A DNA stretch of 64,000 bases, taken from the NCBI RefSeq assembly GCF_900996225.1, contig NZ_CAAJGL010000112.1, positions 124,001 to 188,000 of the forward strand, read 5' to 3'. The position numbers were made by a program, and so were the translations under genes. The DNA comes from Paraburkholderia sp. BCC1884 (GTDB lineage: Bacteria; Pseudomonadota; Gammaproteobacteria; Burkholderiales; Burkholderiaceae). The notes beneath the pieces were generated by a model that saw only the letters and a list, made by a program, of their open reading frames with translations, had not been told where the DNA came from and made no database searches. Of the stretch, positions 25,823 to 34,430 are shown one piece after another. The stretch's first letter is position 1; every line of letters starts with the position of its first letter.

Positions 25823-26898
25823 TGCATCACCTGAAGATAACGCTCGCCGAAGCTCGACTGCTTTTCGGCCATCTTGCCGAAGTCCACTGGCCTGGCGCGT
25901 GCATAGTCGCTGGCCGGCAGGAATTTCGCGGCGAGGTCCGGGGTCAGCGCATTGGCGCGCACCGGACGCAGGTAGGCTTCGGCCCATAGTTTCTGGCCTT
26001 CGTCGGAGAGCACGAAGTCGAGCACCTTCTTGCCGTTTGCTTCATGCGGCGCGCCCTTCACGAGACTCATCACGTACGGCACCGAGATCGTGCCTTCTTT
26101 CGGAATCACGAATTCGACGTTCGCATGATCCTTGTACTTCGCGCGGTAGGCGTCGAAGTCGTAGTCGAGCAGGATCGGAATTTCGCCGGACATCACGCGC
26201 GCGTAGGCGGTCTGCTTCGGCACGATCGGCGCATTGGCCTTCAGCTTGCGGAACCAGTCGAGGCCCGGCTCGAAGTTGTCGAGCGTGCCGCCGAGCGCCT
26301 GATTCACCGCCACGGCGCCCGCATAGCCGACGAACGCACTCGACGGATCGAGGTAGCCGATCATGCCTTTGTATTCGGGCTTGAGCAGGTCGGCCCACGA
26401 ACGCGGCACCGGCTTGCCTTCGAGCGCGTCCTTGTTGACGAAAAAGCCCAGCGTGCCCGAGTGGATCGAGAACCAGTAGCCTTGCGGGTCCTTCATATTG
26501 GCGGGGATGTCGTCCCAATGCGCGGGCTTGTACGGCTGGATCACGCCTTTGTCTTTGGCCTGGAAGGCCGACGACACGCCGAGATACACCACGTCGGCGA
26601 CCGGGCTCTTCTGCTCGGCCATCAGTTGCGCGATCGATTGACCGGAGTTCTTGTTGTCGAACGGCACGCGAATGCCGGTCTTTTGCTGGATCGCCTTGAT
26701 CTGGCTGGCCCAGTCGGCCCATTCGGGCGGGCAGTTGTAGCAGATGGCGGTTTCGTCGGCGTGGGCCGTTTGCGGCGCCACCGAGGCGAGCGCGGCAGTG
26801 ACGATCATGCCGGCCGACAAAGCGGTTGTGACTGCGTGTGCAAAACGGCGTCGCAGCAGATGGAGCGACGAAACGAAACGTGAAGATGAGCGGATCAC
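25819..26898 (-). CDS. ABC importer substrate-binding protein
   Basis: 359 residues. Signal peptide (about 1-47, ending TAHA before DE), then a type II periplasmic binding fold of the PotD/AfuA/PhnS group: AICYNCPPEWADWASQI, the domain crossover near GYWFSIHSGTLGFFVNKDAL, and LDYDFDAYRAKY. Ligand is not known; the GpdQ-like phosphodiesterase in the operon suggests a phosphodiester, and the related 2-aminoethylphosphonate binders are the closest family I can name. The start GTG 26898 has GGGAGA ahead. The regulator gene ends 52 bp upstream. Confidence 0.87.
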   Translation of the reverse strand: MIRSSSRFVSSLHLLRRRFAHAVTTALSAGMIVTAALASVAPQTAHADETAICYNCPPEWADWASQIKAIQQKTGIRVPFDNKNSGQSIAQLMAEQKSPVADVVYLGVSSAFQAKDKGVIQPYKPAHWDDIPANMKDPQGYWFSIHSGTLGFFVNKDALEGKPVPRSWADLLKPEYKGMIGYLDPSSAFVGYAGAVAVNQALGGTLDNFEPGLDWFRKLKANAPIVPKQTAYARVMSGEIPILLDYDFDAYRAKYKDHANVEFVIPKEGTISVPYVMSLVKGAPHEANGKKVLDFVLSDEGQKLWAEAYLRPVRANALTPDLAAKFLPASDYARARPVDFGKMAEKQSSFGERYLQVMH

Positions 26899-26950
26899 TG
26901 CGGGTCTCCCGGAGAAGAAGAGTGCGGGTGGTTCGGGTGCTTTGGGTTTG

Positions 26951-28006
26951 CTAGGCAGCGGTCGATGCACGAGCCGGCGACGTGTCGTTGCGATTCGAAA
27001 TCGCCGCGATGGTCGCGCCTTCGCGCAGACTGTGCGGCAGCGTGAGTGCGAGCGGTGTTTCACCGCAGGCCTCGTAGTTGCCGGCGACACGCGCCAGCAA
27101 CTGTTGCCAGGCCGCGCAACCGATCTCGCGATTCGGCGCGCAAATACTGGCAAGCGGCGGCGACAGCAGATCGCCCATCGCGAGGCCGTCGAAGCCGAGA
27201 ATCGACATGTCGTGTGGAATCTGCAGACGCGCGCGGCGCAGGCCGCGCATCACCACCATCGCCAGCAGATCGTTGCTGCAGAAGAGGGCGGTCGGACGGT
27301 TCGGTCCGCTCGTCAGATGGGCGAGAACGGAGGGCGACAGTTCGTCCGCGTTGAAATCGACTTCGAGCGCGGGGGCCGGCGTGAGGCCCGCTTGCTGCAT
27401 CGCCTGGCTGTAGCCGAGATGGCGTTGACGCGCGCGATCCGAAGCGGCCAGCGTACCGGCAAGCATCAGGATGCGGCGGTGGCCGTGGGCGATCAGCATG
27501 CGCACACCGTCGTAGGCCGCGAGACGGTTGTCGACCGAGACCGAGGGACGCCGCACGGTGTCGTTATGCATTAGCACGTAGAGCAGGCCGGCCTGATCGA
27601 GTTCGTCGAGTAACGGATGCGTGTCGGCATCGGCGACCGTCAGGATCAACCCTTCCACGCGATGTTCGCGCAAGGTTTCGATCGCGTGGCGTTCGCGGTC
27701 GGCGTCGTATTGGGTGGTCATCAGCATGAGGCGGTAACCCTGGGCCGCGGCGAGTTCGTCGATGCCTTGCAGACATTCGGCGAATACCGGATTGGCGAGC
27801 GTCGGCAGGATCACGCCGATCAGGCGCGTGCGCTCGCCGCGCAACTGGCGGCCGAGCGGGCTGGGGCGGAAGTTCAGGGCGTCGATCGATTGACGCACCT
27901 TGTCGAGCGTGACGGGGTTCACGGTGTGCGGCGCGTTGATCGCGCGCGACACCGTGGCGATGGAGAAGCCCGCGTGGGCGGCGACATCTTTGATCGTCGG
28001 GATCAT
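26951..28006 (-). CDS. LacI-family transcriptional regulator
   Basis: 351 residues. N-terminal helix-turn-helix (TIKDVAAHAGFSIATVSRAIN, 4-24) with hinge helix (about 45-60), followed by a periplasmic-binding-like ligand domain. First gene of the ABC/phosphodiesterase operon, on the same strand, so it very likely controls it. A palindrome GAAAACGTTTTC lies 18 bp before its start and is the expected operator, implying autoregulation and control of the whole unit. Confidence 0.93.
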   Translation of the reverse strand: MIPTIKDVAAHAGFSIATVSRAINAPHTVNPVTLDKVRQSIDALNFRPSPLGRQLRGERTRLIGVILPTLANPVFAECLQGIDELAAAQGYRLMLMTTQYDADRERHAIETLREHRVEGLILTVADADTHPLLDELDQAGLLYVLMHNDTVRRPSVSVDNRLAAYDGVRMLIAHGHRRILMLAGTLAASDRARQRHLGYSQAMQQAGLTPAPALEVDFNADELSPSVLAHLTSGPNRPTALFCSNDLLAMVVMRGLRRARLQIPHDMSILGFDGLAMGDLLSPPLASICAPNREIGCAAWQQLLARVAGNYEACGETPLALTLPHSLREGATIAAISNRNDTSPARASTAA

Positions 28007-28023
28007 GGGTTTCCGCTCTGGCT

Positions 28024-28035
28024 GAAAACGTTTTC
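28024..28035. promoter_or_regulatory. LacI-type operator
   Basis: GAAAACGTTTTC, a perfect 12-bp palindrome with the central CG typical of LacI/GalR-family operators, 18 bp upstream of the LacI-type gene. A weaker relative GGAACGTTT is at 28051-28059. Confidence 0.75.
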
Positions 28036-28134
28036 GTGAGCGGATTATCGGGAACGTTTGTGACTCCCGCGTGACTGCGCGGCGGGGCGCTCGGGCGGCA
28101 GGGGAAAGGGTGGTGGGGTTCGCTCAGGACCGGT

Positions 28135-28163
28135 TTGGTGCGTCTGGCGCGCAATGGTAGAAT
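28135..28163 (+). promoter_or_regulatory. Promoter of tRNA-Leu
   Basis: TTGGTG (28135-28140), 17 bp, TAGAAT (28158-28163), with the tRNA beginning 27 bp downstream. A good sigma70 layout. Confidence 0.7.
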
Positions 28164-28189
28164 TCGCGTCCACACGAAGTCCGACCCCC

Positions 28190-28274
28190 GCCGGGGTGAT
28201 GAAATTGGTAAACATAGCGGACTTAAAATCCGCCGCCTAACGGCTTGCCGGTTCAAGTCCGGTCCCCGGTACCA
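28190..28274 (+). tRNA. tRNA-Leu (anticodon UAA)
   Basis: 85 bases including the encoded CCA. The acceptor stem GCCGGGG pairs with CCCCGGT; the D arm has TGATGAAATTGGTA; the anticodon arm GCGGA-CTTAAAA-TCCGC shows anticodon TAA; a class II variable arm follows; and the T arm CCGG-TTCAAGT-CCGG is intact. Large variable arm and anticodon make it a leucine tRNA reading UUA/UUG. Confidence 0.97.
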
Positions 28275-28541
28275 CCCTTCCAGCAAGGGATTAATGAGTT
28301 GGGTCAGCGCTCCACGTCAAGCGGCGTCGTAGCCTTTTGTGCCAGACAGTCCGACTCCCCATCGATATCGGGCGCCTCGCCCGATTCCCCAGCCGGGGCC
28401 TTCATTCCAGAGATCTCGCGGCGCGTCGACGATGCCGGCGTCGCGCAGGAACGGCGCTTGCGACTGCTCCACTCACACGTCGCTGGCGGCCAGCTCATTG
28501 CCGACCGCAAGCGAAGTCGTTAAACCCGAGAGGAGAGAAAT

Positions 28542-28817
28542 ATGGACCCGGTATCGCATGGCATCATTTTCTGGCTAATCATCGGCGGCATCGCGGGCGC
28601 TCTGGCCGGCCGGATCGTCGACGGTGGCGGATTCGGCATTATTGTCGACATCATCGTAGGTATTGTCGGCGCCTTCATCGGCGGTTGGCTCGGCGGTGTG
28701 CTCGGCCTGCACCTGGGTGGCGGCATCATCGGGTCGCTGATTACCGCGCTGATTGGCGCCGTCATTCTGCTCGCCATCCTGCGTCTTTTCAGCAGGGGCC
28801 GAGCGCGCTCACTCTAA
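28542..28817 (+). CDS. GlsB/YeaQ/YmgE-family membrane protein
   Basis: 91 residues with three glycine-rich helices (about 7-27, 29-58, 60-83), the transglycosylase-associated family of stress-response inner-membrane proteins. GIAGALAGRIVDGGGFG is the family signature. Molecular function is unknown. ATG 28542 has AGGAGAG ahead. It stands alone after the tRNA gene. Confidence 0.88.
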   Translation: MDPVSHGIIFWLIIGGIAGALAGRIVDGGGFGIIVDIIVGIVGAFIGGWLGGVLGLHLGGGIIGSLITALIGAVILLAILRLFSRGRARSL

Positions 28818-28918
28818 ACTCAGCCGGCTGACTCGCCGGCGTTTCACCGCATGAGTTTGAGTTGGGTTGGATTTCCGGGCGCGCATCGATGCGCGCCCGG
28901 AAACACGTATCACCACAG

Positions 28919-29203
28919 TTATTGCCCGGTTTTTGCCGGCATTCCATCGTCGCTGCCGTTCATGCCATGCATGTCCATGTCGGACATCTGCGGCTTTTTA
29001 CTCAGGTCGCCCGGAACCCGATTCCACGGGCTCGAGACTGGTTCGCTGTGGTATGTCATACCCGAGGTTGCCGCGCCGTGAGCACCGCCGCCGCCGCTTC
29101 CTCCGTTGCCGTTGCCGCCGGCCTGCGCAAACGTGGCAGCAAACGCGCAGAGTGAACCGACTGCGATACCGCGAAGCAGAAACTTCAACGTCGATTTTTC
29201 CAT
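28919..29203 (-). CDS. Small exported Gly- and Met-rich protein
   Basis: 94 residues: signal peptide (1-28, ending TFAQA), a Gly/Asn spacer (GGNGNGGSGGGG), then a polar tail with MSDMDMHGMNGSDDGM. The clustered Met, His and Asp residues recall periplasmic copper-binding segments, but this is only composition. Start ATG 29203 has GGAG seven bases ahead. No family is recognised. Confidence 0.65.
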   Translation of the reverse strand: MEKSTLKFLLRGIAVGSLCAFAATFAQAGGNGNGGSGGGGAHGAATSGMTYHSEPVSSPWNRVPGDLSKKPQMSDMDMHGMNGSDDGMPAKTGQ

Positions 29204-29565
29204 GATATTTCTCCAGCGACTTCGCCGCATGCCTGGGCTGCGTCGAAATCATATGTACCGCTAAAAAGTGACTGCATGCGCAGCGGCAAAGTGCAGGCAG
29301 CGACCTCGTCCGGAACGGGTTGAGCATCAGCGACGCTCAGGAGCAAGGCATGTAGGTAAGTCGTGATGGCGCACCGGAAATGACAGGCGCGACAGGGGAT
29401 ATACGGAAGAAGATCGCGCGTGGATTCGCAGAAGGCCTGCTTGCGTCCACACGATCCGTCTCCCTCACACGACATTGCCGCTTTCCCCGTTTGCGAAAAA
29501 ATGCCAATTGGGTTATAAATGCGAATCGTTCTTATTTAAGAATATCGACGCCAAGGGGTGATTCA
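29204..29565. other. Divergent intergenic region before the sigma factor gene
   Basis: 362 bases with no convincing gene. The right end, from about 29480, is AT-rich and carries the Fur-box-like site (29518-29538). Nothing is identified in 29220-29480. Confidence 0.45.
29518..29538 (+). promoter_or_regulatory. Fur box (predicted)
   Basis: AATGCGAATCGTTCTTATTT within an AT-rich patch matches the GATAATGATAATCATTATC-type Fur consensus as used in Burkholderia (ATGCGAATCATTCTCATT). It lies 27-47 bp before the FecI-type gene, as expected for iron-repressed sigma factors. Confidence 0.7.
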
Positions 29566-30153
29566 ATGTCTGCCGTCACGCTCGACGCGCAGCAAGGGGT
29601 GCGCGCACTGTACCGTGATCATCACGGGTGGTTGCAGGCCTGGCTGCACAAGAAACTAGGCAACGCTTTCGATGCCGCCGATCTGGCGCACGACACCTTC
29701 CTGCGGATCCTGAGCGCACGCGACAATTTCGGCGCGCAGGATTCGGACCTCGCCCAGGACCGCGCTCCGGACCTCGTTCAGGACCGCGCTCCGGACCTGC
29801 AGGGCGGCCTCGATCTACGCGAGCCGCGTGCCTATCTGACCACGGTCGCCAAGCGCGTCCTGCTCAATCACTATCGTCGCCTCTCGCTCGAGCGTGCCTA
29901 TCTGGATGCGCTGGCCGTCTTGCCCGAATCGCTCGCGCCGTCGCCGGAAGACCGCCTGGTGATCCTCGAAACGCTGCACGAGATCGACGCCATGCTCGAC
30001 CGTCTCAGCCCCAAGGCGCGCATGACTTTCCTGCTCGCGCAACTCGAAGGACTGACCTACGCGGAAATCGCCGGGCGGCTGCAGGTGAATATCCGCACGG
30101 TCAAACGCTACATGGCTGCGGCCTACGAAGAATGCATCCTGCTGACGATCTGA
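29566..30153 (+). CDS. FecI-type ECF sigma factor
   Basis: 195 residues. Sigma region 2 (about 10-95; YRDHHGWLQAWLHKKLGNAFDAADLAHDTFLRIL) and region 4 (about 125-190; LSPKARMTFLLAQLEGLTYAEIAGRLQVNIRTVKRYM) are both present. An acidic insert with three related units, AQDSDL, AQDRAPDL and VQDRAPDL (residues 57-78), interrupts the end of region 2; two units are a near-perfect 24-bp tandem repeat. ATG 29566 is used; the frame is open upstream without a ribosome site. It directs the TonB receptor gene downstream under FecR control. Confidence 0.92.
   Translation: MSAVTLDAQQGVRALYRDHHGWLQAWLHKKLGNAFDAADLAHDTFLRILSARDNFGAQDSDLAQDRAPDLVQDRAPDLQGGLDLREPRAYLTTVAKRVLLNHYRRLSLERAYLDALAVLPESLAPSPEDRLVILETLHEIDAMLDRLSPKARMTFLLAQLEGLTYAEIAGRLQVNIRTVKRYMAAAYEECILLTI
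29734..29799 (+). repeat. In-frame tandem repeat in the sigma factor gene
   Basis: 29752-29775 and 29776-29799 are 24-bp copies that differ at three bases; 29734-29751 is an 18-bp degenerate copy. They encode (A/V)QD(RAP)DL units. Confidence 0.85.
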
Positions 30154-31166
30154 CGCCCGCACGTCCGGTCGATGAGTCGCGGCCGCTCGATCGCATCGTC
30201 GCGCGCGCGGCGGCTGCGTGGCTCGTGCGTCTACACGACGCGCCGACGCCGGACGACATCGCCGCCTGCGAGCGCTGGTGTGCCGCCGACCCGGAACATG
30301 CACGCGCATGGCAGCGGGCACAACGCGTCGACGCCAGGTTCAGCGGCTTGCATGCCGGCGTCGGTCTGTCGGTGCTCGGACGCAAGGATCGCGCAGAGCG
30401 TGGCGAGCGGCGCGCGGCGCTCAAGGCGTTGGGCGTGATGTTCGTCGGCGGATCGGCGGGTTATGTCGCCTATCGCGCTGCACCCTGGCGCGAATGGACC
30501 GCGGACGAACGCACGGCGACCGGTGAGCGCCGCACGGTCGTGCTCGCCGACGGCACCCGCGTCGATCTCAACACGGCGACGGCTTTCGACATCGCCTTCA
30601 CCGACACCGAACGCCGGATCGTGCTTCACACAGGGGAGATTCTGGTGGAGACGGGCGCCGATGCGAATCGCGCGTCGAACGTTTACCGGCCGTTCGTCGT
30701 GCAGACTTCGCAGGGTCGGATTCGCGCGCTGGGTACTCGCTTCGACGTCGGTAAAACGCCGCGCGATGCAATCCAGGTCTCGGTGTTGCATGGGGCGGTG
30801 GAGATTGCGCCGGCCGCGGCGCCGCAGTTGAAACGGGTCGTGGCGGCCGGACAGCAGACATCGTTCACCGCGACCGCGGTCGATGCAACCGCCCCCGTCG
30901 ATCCCCATGTCGCCGACTGGTCGCGCGGCGTGCTGTTCGCCGACCGCGTGCGCCTCGCCGATTTCGCGGCCGAGCTTGGTCGCTATCGGCCGGGTGTGCT
31001 GCGCTGCGATCCGTCGGTCGCCGAACTGCGCATCACCGGTGCATTTCAGATCGGCAACACCGACAGTATTCTTGCCGCGCTGCCGAACACCTTGCCGGTG
31101 CAAGTCGTCTACCGAACCCGCTACTGGGTGACGATCGTCGCGGGTACGAACACAGCCACCACCTGA
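30132..31166 (+). CDS. FecR-family anti-sigma/signal transducer
   Basis: 344 residues. N-terminal DUF4880 region (about 15-60; AAAWLVRLHDAPTPDDIAACERWCAADPEHARAWQRA), one membrane helix (about 95-112), then the periplasmic FecR domain (about 125-225; DGTRVDLNTATAFDIAF, GEILVETG) and a C-terminal STN-like part. It receives the signal from the TonB receptor and frees the sigma factor. The start is uncertain: ATG 30132 overlaps the sigma gene by 22 bases, with only a weak ribosome site. Confidence 0.87.
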   Translation: MHPADDLTPARPVDESRPLDRIVARAAAAWLVRLHDAPTPDDIAACERWCAADPEHARAWQRAQRVDARFSGLHAGVGLSVLGRKDRAERGERRAALKALGVMFVGGSAGYVAYRAAPWREWTADERTATGERRTVVLADGTRVDLNTATAFDIAFTDTERRIVLHTGEILVETGADANRASNVYRPFVVQTSQGRIRALGTRFDVGKTPRDAIQVSVLHGAVEIAPAAAPQLKRVVAAGQQTSFTATAVDATAPVDPHVADWSRGVLFADRVRLADFAAELGRYRPGVLRCDPSVAELRITGAFQIGNTDSILAALPNTLPVQVVYRTRYWVTIVAGTNTATT

Positions 31167-31278
31167 GCGTCGCCACGGGCCGTGCGAAATTTTTTTGCGC
31201 GGCGCCTGTCCCCTTTCCTGATCTCGCGTGTCATGGATATAGGAGCACCAAAAAGCCATCGCCCGATCAGGACTATTC

Positions 31279-33810
31279 ATGTCATCACGCAGTCATCGCA
31301 AAACCGCATTTCATTCGCGCCGCACATCTACTCGTCATAGTCTTGCTTCGCTGTCGTTCAGTGCCGTCGTCATCGGCTTGCGCGGCATCCCGGCCGCGCT
31401 GGCAGTCGCGAGTATCGCGGTGGCCCCCGCCAGCCGTGCCGCCGATGCCGCGCCGCTCGCACCCACCGCGCCCATCGCATCCACGCCGACTGCATCCGCG
31501 CAAAAAACCTTCGCGGTAGCGGCGGGGCCGCTCGGCGTGGCACTGGCCGACTTCGGCAGCCAGGCCGGCGTAACCGTGCAACTCGACTCACGGCTCGTCG
31601 AGGGTATGACGACGAGGGGCCTGCAGGGCAACTACACGGTGCGCGGCGGCTTCGCGGCGCTGCTCGCGACCACGAATCTGGCGGTGGCGGAGAATAGTCC
31701 AGGCGTCTTCCTGGTGCGTACGCGCGCCCCGGCAAGCTCGTCCGATGCGGCCGATTCCGGCACGCTGCCCGCCGTCAAGGTGTCGGGTCAAAGCATCCAG
31801 GACAGTCCGTACGGACCGACCACCGGCTACGTCGCCTCGACTACCAGCTCGGCGACGAAGTCGGGCACGTCCATCCTCGAAGCGCCGCAGTCGGTGTCGG
31901 TCGTCACGCGCGACCAGATGACCCAGCAGAACGCGCAGACGCTCAACGCCGCAGTGCGCTACACCTCCGGCGTCACGGCGGAAACGCGCGGCGGCATCGC
32001 CACGCGCTACGACCTGCTGACCGTGCGCGGGTTCGATGCGGACACCTATTGGAACGGGCTCAAGCTGATCGGCAACGGCATGTATGCGGTGCCGCAACTC
32101 GATCCCTACATGATGGACCGCATCGAAGTGCTCAAGGGTCCGGTGTCGGTGCTGTACGGCGCGGCGTCGGCGGGCGGGGTGCTGGATCAGGAAAGCAAAC
32201 TGCCGACCCGCACGCCCTTGCACGAAGTGGGCGTCGAGTTCGGCAACTATGGTCACAAGCAGGCGACCTTCGATTTCTCGGGCCCGCTCGATGCGGACAA
32301 TCACTATCTGTATCGCCTGACCGCGATTGCGCGCAGCGAGGACGGCCAGGTCAACACGACGCGCAACGAGCGCATCGCGATCGCGCCGTCCTTCACCTGG
32401 CGTCCCGACGACACGACCTCGCTGACCCTGTTCGCCCTGTTCCAGCGCGATCCGCGCAGTACGTCGTATGGCAGCGTGCCGCCGCAAGGCGTAACGCTGC
32501 CGAGTCCCTATGGCCGTCTGCCGAGTGACTTCTACGACGGCGATGCGGGTTTCGAGCGCTTCAGCCGCAACCAGGAATCGGTCGGCTACAAGTTCGAGCA
32601 CAAGCTCGATCCGAATTGGACCGTGCGCTCGAACGGGCGTTACTACCACATCGGCGAGGACTATCAGAGCGTGTACGGCAGTGGACTCGAAGCGGACAAC
32701 CGCACGCTCGACCGCTATTCGATCGCTTCGACGGATCAGATGAACACCGTCGCGCTGGATAACCAGCTGGAAGGCAAGTTCTCGACAGGACCGGTTCGTC
32801 ACACACTGCTGACGGGTTTCGACTATCAGCACATGGCGAGTTCCTATCTGCTCGGCTATGGCGCGGCGCCGTCGCTCGATATTCTCGCGCCCGACTACTA
32901 TCAGCCGATCGCCGATCCCGACCGCACGCTCACGCAGGTCCGCAGCAACCAGTTCGGCGTGTACGCGCAGGATCAGATGCGCCTCGGCCATGTCGTGTTC
33001 ACGATCAGCGGACGGCAGGACTGGAGCAACACCTCGACCCGCAACGTCACCGACAACACGCTGAGCACGCAATCGGCACGCGCCTTCACGAAGCGGGCAG
33101 GGCTGACGTATGTATTCGACAGCGGCATCGCGCCGTACGTGAGCTACACCGAATCGTTCTCGCCGCAGGCCGGCTTCGACGCGAGCGGCAAACCGTTCGA
33201 TCCCGAGCGCGCGCGTCAGTACGAGGTCGGCATCAAATTCCAGCCCAACGATTACGACGCGATGTTCACGGTGGCGCTGTTCGACCTGACCCGCAAGAAC
33301 CTGCTCACGACCGACGCGACCAATCCGAATTTCCAGTCGGAAGCGGGTGAGGCGCGCTCGCGCGGTCTCGAACTCGAAGGCAAGATGAGCCTGACGGACT
33401 CACTGAACGTCACCGCGAGCTATACGTATCTCGACACGAAGTACACGAAGGACAACAGCGGTCTGCAAGGACAATATCTGCCGTCGGTGCCGCAGAACCA
33501 GGCATCCGCATGGCTGTATTACACGCAGCATCGCGGCGTGCTGGCGGGTCTGTCGGCGGGTGTGGGTGCGCGTTATACGGGGACGACCTACGCCTACGCC
33601 GACGCCTACAAGCTCAGCAGCTTCCTGCTCATCGACGCCACGCTGCGTTACGACCTGGGTCGTCTCTCGCCGCGTCTGAAAGGCTCGGAGCTGTACGTGA
33701 ATGCGCAGAATCTGGCGAATAAGCGTTACGTGGCGTCGTGTTATTACTCGACCTGGTGTTCGTTCGGTTACGGGCGGCAGGTGTTCGCCGGGGCGAACTA
33801 TCGCTGGTAA
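31279..33810 (+). CDS. TonB-dependent siderophore receptor with signalling domain
   Basis: 843 residues. A long signal region (about 1-52), an STN signalling domain (about 75-150; KTFAVAAGPLGVALADFGSQAGV), a TonB box-like stretch (TLPAVKVSGQ), the plug (about 185-310; SVSVVTRDQMTQQNAQTLNAAVRY, RIEVLKGPVSVLYG) and a 22-strand barrel ending in FAGANYRW. It imports a ferric siderophore and signals through FecR and the sigma factor encoded just upstream. Family features are those of FpvA/FhuE-type xenosiderophore receptors. No siderophore synthesis genes are near. Confidence 0.93.
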   Translation: MSSRSHRKTAFHSRRTSTRHSLASLSFSAVVIGLRGIPAALAVASIAVAPASRAADAAPLAPTAPIASTPTASAQKTFAVAAGPLGVALADFGSQAGVTVQLDSRLVEGMTTRGLQGNYTVRGGFAALLATTNLAVAENSPGVFLVRTRAPASSSDAADSGTLPAVKVSGQSIQDSPYGPTTGYVASTTSSATKSGTSILEAPQSVSVVTRDQMTQQNAQTLNAAVRYTSGVTAETRGGIATRYDLLTVRGFDADTYWNGLKLIGNGMYAVPQLDPYMMDRIEVLKGPVSVLYGAASAGGVLDQESKLPTRTPLHEVGVEFGNYGHKQATFDFSGPLDADNHYLYRLTAIARSEDGQVNTTRNERIAIAPSFTWRPDDTTSLTLFALFQRDPRSTSYGSVPPQGVTLPSPYGRLPSDFYDGDAGFERFSRNQESVGYKFEHKLDPNWTVRSNGRYYHIGEDYQSVYGSGLEADNRTLDRYSIASTDQMNTVALDNQLEGKFSTGPVRHTLLTGFDYQHMASSYLLGYGAAPSLDILAPDYYQPIADPDRTLTQVRSNQFGVYAQDQMRLGHVVFTISGRQDWSNTSTRNVTDNTLSTQSARAFTKRAGLTYVFDSGIAPYVSYTESFSPQAGFDASGKPFDPERARQYEVGIKFQPNDYDAMFTVALFDLTRKNLLTTDATNPNFQSEAGEARSRGLELEGKMSLTDSLNVTASYTYLDTKYTKDNSGLQGQYLPSVPQNQASAWLYYTQHRGVLAGLSAGVGARYTGTTYAYADAYKLSSFLLIDATLRYDLGRLSPRLKGSELYVNAQNLANKRYVASCYYSTWCSFGYGRQVFAGANYRW

Positions 33811-33861
33811 GGCGGGCGAGGGCGGGGCTCGACCGGTACAATCTCCGTCTGGAGAAATCGC

Positions 33862-33894
33862 ATGCGTCGAGCCCTTTTGTCATGTCCCACCTGA
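33862..33894 (+). CDS. Possible ten-residue leader peptide
   Basis: ATG at 33862 with GGAG seven bases ahead opens a ten-codon frame, MRRALLSCPT, whose stop TGA at 33892 lies inside the start of the metallopeptidase gene (ATG 33882, another frame). The good ribosome site serves this frame, not the main gene, so the main gene may depend on it by coupling. Too short for composition evidence. Confidence 0.3.
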   Translation: MRRALLSCPT

Positions 33895-34385
33895 AATACC
33901 TCACGGGCTATCCCGCGCATTTGCAAGAAAAGGTGCACAAGCTGATCGCCGACGATCGACTCGGCGCGTACCTCGGCGAGCGCTATCCCAACACCCACGA
34001 CGTGCAAACGGACCGTGCGCTGTACGCCTATTGCGCGGATCTGAAGCGCGAACACCTGCGCAGTGCGGAGCAGATCGACAAGGTCACGTACGACAGCAAA
34101 CTCGACGTCGTACGCCACGCACTGGGCCTGCACACGAGCATCTCGCGCGTGCAGGGCGGCAAGTTGAAGGCGAAGAAGGAAATCCGCGTGGCGTCGCTAT
34201 TCAAAGCCGCGGCGCCGGAATTTCTGAAGATGATCGTCGTGCACGAACTTGCTCATCTGAAAGAGAGCGATCACAACAAGGCGTTCTATCGACTGTGCGA
34301 ATTCATGCAGCCGGGCTACCACCAGATCGAGTTCGATCTGCGGCTGTATCTGACGCATCGCGACCTGGAAAAAAACAAGGCCTGA
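33882..34385 (+). CDS. YgjP-like zinc metallopeptidase (M48/DUF45 type)
   Basis: 167 residues, cytoplasmic. The zinc motif is HELAHLKESDH (HExxH plus a third His in the SDHNKAF segment, about 125-137), typical of the YgjP/WLM family. The conserved hydrophobic segment before it, PEFLKMIVVHELAHL, is intact. Function in bacteria is little known. ATG 33882 is used; there is no good Shine-Dalgarno at the right distance (see the leader peptide at 33862). Confidence 0.87.
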   Translation: MSHLKYLTGYPAHLQEKVHKLIADDRLGAYLGERYPNTHDVQTDRALYAYCADLKREHLRSAEQIDKVTYDSKLDVVRHALGLHTSISRVQGGKLKAKKEIRVASLFKAAAPEFLKMIVVHELAHLKESDHNKAFYRLCEFMQPGYHQIEFDLRLYLTHRDLEKNKA

Positions 34386-34403
34386 GGGGCGAGCCTCAGG
34401 CCT
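34378..34403. terminator. Hairpin at the end of the metallopeptidase gene
   Basis: AGGCCTGAGG (34378-34387) pairs with CCTCAGGCCT (34394-34403); the stem overlaps the stop codon. It separates two convergent genes. Only GTCGTTTC follows, so it is a weak T-tail. Confidence 0.6.
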
Positions 34404-34430
34404 GTCGTTTCAAGCGTTACGCTTCGCGTA

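Noticed and set aside
28190..28541. tRNA-Leu as an integration site
   Set aside because: No integrase, no repeat of the tRNA 3' end and no island-like genes follow.
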